Shown piece after piece: positions 60,454 through 64,000 of a stretch of 64,000 nt of DNA. The stretch spans positions 1,157,193 through 1,221,192 of the forward strand of contig NW_026516206.1 of the NCBI RefSeq assembly GCF_025602895.1, written 5' to 3'. Below the pieces are notes generated by a model, which was not told the origin of the DNA, ran no database searches, and saw only the letters and a list, made by a program, of their open reading frames with translations. The stretch's first letter is position 1. Every line of letters begins with the position of its first letter. This DNA is from Polychytrium aggregatum. Lineage: Eukaryota > Chytridiomycota > Chytridiomycetes > Polychytriales. The position numbers and the translations under genes were made by a program.

Positions 60454-63400
60454 GCGACGAACTCCGGGCGTCGCCTTCGGCTTTGAGGGATAGCGAAGGT
60501 GGAAGTCAGCAACAAGATCAGTGGCGTGGGAAACATTGGCAGCGGGCTCCCAAGACCGGTCAGTCTCGGAATAGCCCTTCCACTGAACCAAGTACTGTAA
60601 GCGACCACGGAAGAGCCGAGAATCGAGAACAGTCTCGACCTCAAACTCTTCCTGGGAGTCAACAAGAATGGGTGGAGGTTCGGGTTGGGTGAACTCGGGA
60701 ACAATGTCCTTCGTTCGGGGTTCAAGGAGGGATACATGAAAGACGGGGTGGACTTTGAGTGTGGAAGGGAGTTTAAGTTCAAAGGCAACGGGGTTGATGC
60801 GGCGAAGAACTTTAAAGGGGCCAAGCTTTTTCTGATCAAGCTTGTTGGAGGGACGAAGGGTGCGGATGTGGCGACGATCAAGAAAAACGAGGTCGCCAAC
60901 GGAGATGTCGGGAGTGGGGAGACGGGATTTGTTGGCCTGCAAAGTGTAGGACTCTTGGGCAACCCGGAGGTTGGCCTTGAGATCCTCGAGAACGGTCTGA
61001 AGTCGGTCGACACGTTCTTCGGCAGAGGGCACAACAGAAGGATCACGGATGATGGAGGGATCAAAAATGGGGTGATGGCCATGGACTGCAAAGAAGGGAG
61101 TCATGCCAGTGGAGGTGTTTTCCGAGTTGTTGTAAGTGAACTCGGCAAGGGGAAGGTGAAGGGTCCAGTCGTCTTGCAGGTAATTGCAATGGATACGCAA
61201 ATACTGCTCGATGACCTGGTTGAGAACCTCGGTCGAACCGTCGGTCTCGGGGTGGAAGGCAGAAGAAAGGGAAATCTTCGTCTTCAGAAGCTCATTGAAG
61301 CGCCTCCAGAAGGCCGAAGTAAACTGAGTTCCTCGGTCCGAAACAATAGACCGGGGACAACCATGCAAGCGGAAGATGTGGGAGAGGAAGAGTTCGGCGG
61401 TTTGCTCGCCTGTAACCAGTCTTCGTGGTGGGCACAAAGTGTGCTTGTTTGGACAGGCGGTCCTTAACCACGAAGATGGAGTCAAAGCCGTTCGAAGGTG
61501 GGAGATCCGTGATGAAGTCCATCGACAGGTCCCACCAACGTTCGGAAGGAACGGGGAGAGGGTGAAGTAAACCATAAGGGGAGTGACGGGACGGCTTGGC
61601 TCGCTGGCACGCTTCACAATTAGCAATGAAGCGACGCACAGACTTACGAAGCCGGGGCCAGTGAAAGTCCCGGGAGATGAGCTCAACGGTCTTGGCAAGA
61701 CCAAAGTGACCAGCGGCAGCGGAGCAGTGACGTTGCTCAAACACTTTGAGCTGGAGCTCGGGGGAAGGGACAACGATCAGGTCTTTAAAGTAAAGGAGAC
61801 CGTCACGGAAGGAGTAATCGCCATCAAGACGTTTGGCGTTAAAGTCAGAAAGGAGGGAACAAGAAAGGGTGGCAGCTCGAATCTCGGAAAGAAAGTCGGG
61901 ATTCGAGCCGATAACAGTGATGCTGTCGAGAGAAATAGACTCGAACAGCTGAAGGAAGTTGGTGGAGTGGAGGGAGTCACCAGGCTTTATCTCAAAGTCA
62001 GAACGGCGACTGAGAGCATCGGCTTTGGTGTTGAGGACGACCAGGGCGGTGGTAAATGCGAAAAGCAAAAGTCAGAAAGGAATTGGGCCCACCGGAACTG
62101 GCGGCGAGAAAGTTGAGAAGCGGCAGTGAACCGGGTAAGGTTCTGATGATCAGAGAAAACAAGAGTGGGATATCAGGGTCGGCAGCCATCAAGTAATGAC
62201 GCCAGGCAGGTAAAGGAATCGACAATGGCGAGGAGCTCTTTGTCGTGAGTGTCATAATTCACCTCGGCGGGACGGAATTGCCGAGAGTGAAAAGCAACGG
62301 GGTGAAGAGCGCCGTCAGGGTCAAACTGAGAAAGGACGGCACCCAAAGCAAAGTCAGAAGCATCGGGCTCGATGACAGCGGGTTTAGAGAAATCAAAGTA
62401 TCGAAGAATAGGTGCGGAAGTGAAGGAACGTTTAAGAGAATCAAAAGCCTCTTGGGCCTCGGGAGACCAAGAGAAGGTGGAGGATTTGGTAGTGAGGGAA
62501 GTCAAAGGACGAGCAAGTGCGGAAAAGTCCTTGACGAAGCGGCGGTAAAAGTTTGCGAAACCAATAAAGACTTGGATATCGCGAGCAGAAGAGGGAACAG
62601 GCCAAAGGGAAACGGCCTCGACCTTGGCAGGGTCCATTTTGAATGCCATCGGCAGAAATGATCATGCCGAGAAAGTCAACTTCAGAAAGGTCAAAAGAAC
62701 ACTTGGCCGGATTGACCTTAAGAGAGTGTTCACGAAGGCGAGAGAGAACAAGCTTAACATGCTCCTCATGCTCCATGGGGATCTTTTGAGAAGATCAGGA
62801 TGTCGTCAAGATAAATGACAACACAGACACCAAGGAGGTCCGAGAAGATGTCGTTCATAAAAAACTGAAAAGCAGCGGGGGCATTCGAAAGACCAAAGGG
62901 GATAACATTGTACTCTAATGAGCCAGATTTGCAAACAAAAGCAGTCTTCCACTCATCGCCCTTCTTGACACGAACCAAGTGGTAAGCATCAGGAAGGTCA
63001 AGGTGTGAGAAGACGCGGGCAGAAGAAAGTTTATCCAGAAGATCCTGGAAGAGGGGAAGAGGGTAGCGGTTCTTCTTCGTGATGGCATTGAGGCCCCGGT
63101 AGTCGACGCAAAGGCGAAGACCACCATTGGGCTTCTTCACGAAGAAGCAGGGAGCACCAACGGGAGAAGAGGATTTGGAGATCCAACCACGTGCGAGGGC
63201 GTTGGTCAGATACTCCGAAAGAGCAGATTCCTCGGCCGGGGACAAAGGATAGACTTTCCCCGGCTTTGGCAAACGAGGTTCCTTTCCATCCTCGGTCCGT
63301 ACAAACTCAATAGACAAGTCATACGGACGGTGAGGAGGCAAGGAAGAAGGAGGGTCAGACTTGAGGCTGAAAACGTCGCCAAACTCATTGTATTTGAGCG

Positions 63401-63959
63401 GGACACCTCGAGAGTCAACAGGGGTGCCAGACTCGGCATACACCTTCGTCGTGAGCACGGACCTTATCGACACCGTAGGATACGTCTCCGGCGAAGGAGG
63501 ACGGATATCCATTTGGGCAGCGAAAATGTCGAGCTTGTCTTCCCGTGCAAGACGGAGAAGACTCGCCGCATTAACGAGCTCAATGTCGGGCGAAGATAAG
63601 CCGTTGGCTCTTCAGAAAGCGAAGCAGAGTCAAGGCGGGAAGAAAGGGAAGGCGAAGTGCCAAAGGAGGGAACCGGTGTAAGGGAAGGACCGGAGGGAGG
63701 AGTCAAAGGCGAAGTGCCCGAAGGGGGAGGCGAATAGCCGGAAGGGGACGAAGTGTCCAAGGAAGGAAGCAGAGACATCCGCGAGGATGTGTCCATCAGC
63801 AAGGCAAGAGGGATCGGAGAACGAAAGGGAGAGGGACTTCCAATTGACAACTGGATTATGCAAGCGCATCCAGGGAAGACCAAGAGTGATGGGAGTGGTG
63901 GAGAGTCGAGTCACAAGAAAAGAAATCGACTCGGTGTGGGAACCAATGGTCAACGTCAC
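60451..63959 (-). pseudogene. Degenerate pol of second Ty3 element
   Basis: Domains appear in order on the minus strand but in shifting frames. Protease remnant near 63950-63800 (TPITLGLPWMRLHNPVV). Reverse transcriptase at 63512-62766 (VDYRGLNAITKKNRYPLP, VIYLDDILIF). RNase H at 62649-62173 (DASDFALGAVLSQF). Integrase from 62068, with zinc region (CEACQRAKPSRH) and MDFITDLPPSNG, then a shift near 61450 into SIVSDRGTQFTS and HPETDGSTEVLN. A chromodomain (FEVETVLDSRLF, LVQWKGYSETDRSWEP) ends at 60451. At least four frame breaks make it non-functional. Confidence 0.85.
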
Positions 63960-64000
63960 AGGAACGGTTTGGAAACGAATGAAACGGCCGAAGAAACCAT

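Larger units (their letters stand above)
59648..64000 (-). mobile_element. Second Ty3 chromodomain element, decayed, runs off the window
   Basis: The 3' LTR is at 59648-60438; a polypurine tract and degenerate pol follow toward the right edge. The 5' LTR and gag lie outside the window. LTR length (791 bp) and sequence differ from the first Ty3 element, so it is another family. Confidence 0.88.

Overview
The window looks like nuclear DNA of an early-diverging, probably chytrid-like fungus. Genes are dense and GC-rich, with short GT..AG introns of mostly about 70-220 nt. The set includes a fungal APSES transcription factor, the mitochondrial protease ATP23, an EED-like WD40 protein, an NRPS-like reductase, a multi-exon membrane receptor with a class C-type ligand domain, Sel1-repeat and leucine-rich-repeat proteins, and chromodomain Ty3 retrotransposons. 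The lineage is inferred from gene content only.

Layout. 1-823: promoter-like DNA with CCAAT boxes. 826-4562: copy 1 of a TA-flanked DNA transposon carrying an IS630/Tc1-mariner-type DDE transposase and a 790-residue Fanzor (eukaryotic TnpB-like, RNA-guided nuclease family). 4.7-10.5 kb: a Sel1-repeat protein, a UBL-UBL-ubiquitin-RING fusion (minus strand) and a broken kinase-Sel1 gene. 11.6-13 kb: APSES factor (minus). 14.4-17.8 kb: leucine-rich-repeat protein and a secreted, probably GPI-anchored protein with a 13-nt microexon. 18.4-21.2 kb: EED-like protein (minus), divergent from an A-T-R NRPS-like enzyme (22.0-26.9 kb). 27.9-34.3 kb: large PHD-finger protein (minus). 35.7-37.9 kb: unrecognised gene. 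38.2-39.5 kb: ATP23. 39.8-45.1 kb: receptor gene (minus). 45293-48922: copy 2 of the Fanzor transposon, 191 bp upstream of the receptor start codon. 49.4-64 kb: nested retrotransposons, all on the minus strand: fragments of one LINE, a full chromodomain Ty3 element, a full-length LINE, and a decayed second Ty3 element that runs off the edge.

The most notable system is the Fanzor transposon. Both copies keep an uninterrupted 790-residue nuclease ORF (about 93% identical, no indels), an upstream TATA box and a nearly invariant ~100-nt 3' segment reaching the right terminus, where a guide RNA scaffold would be expected. In both copies the transposase C-terminus is broken, in different ways, though the DDE residues remain. 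Both copies sit about 190 bp upstream of a host start codon. A second notable signal is a 12-nt complementarity between the putative primer-binding site and the LTR of the intact Ty3 element, which suggests self-primed reverse transcription of the Tf1/sushi kind.
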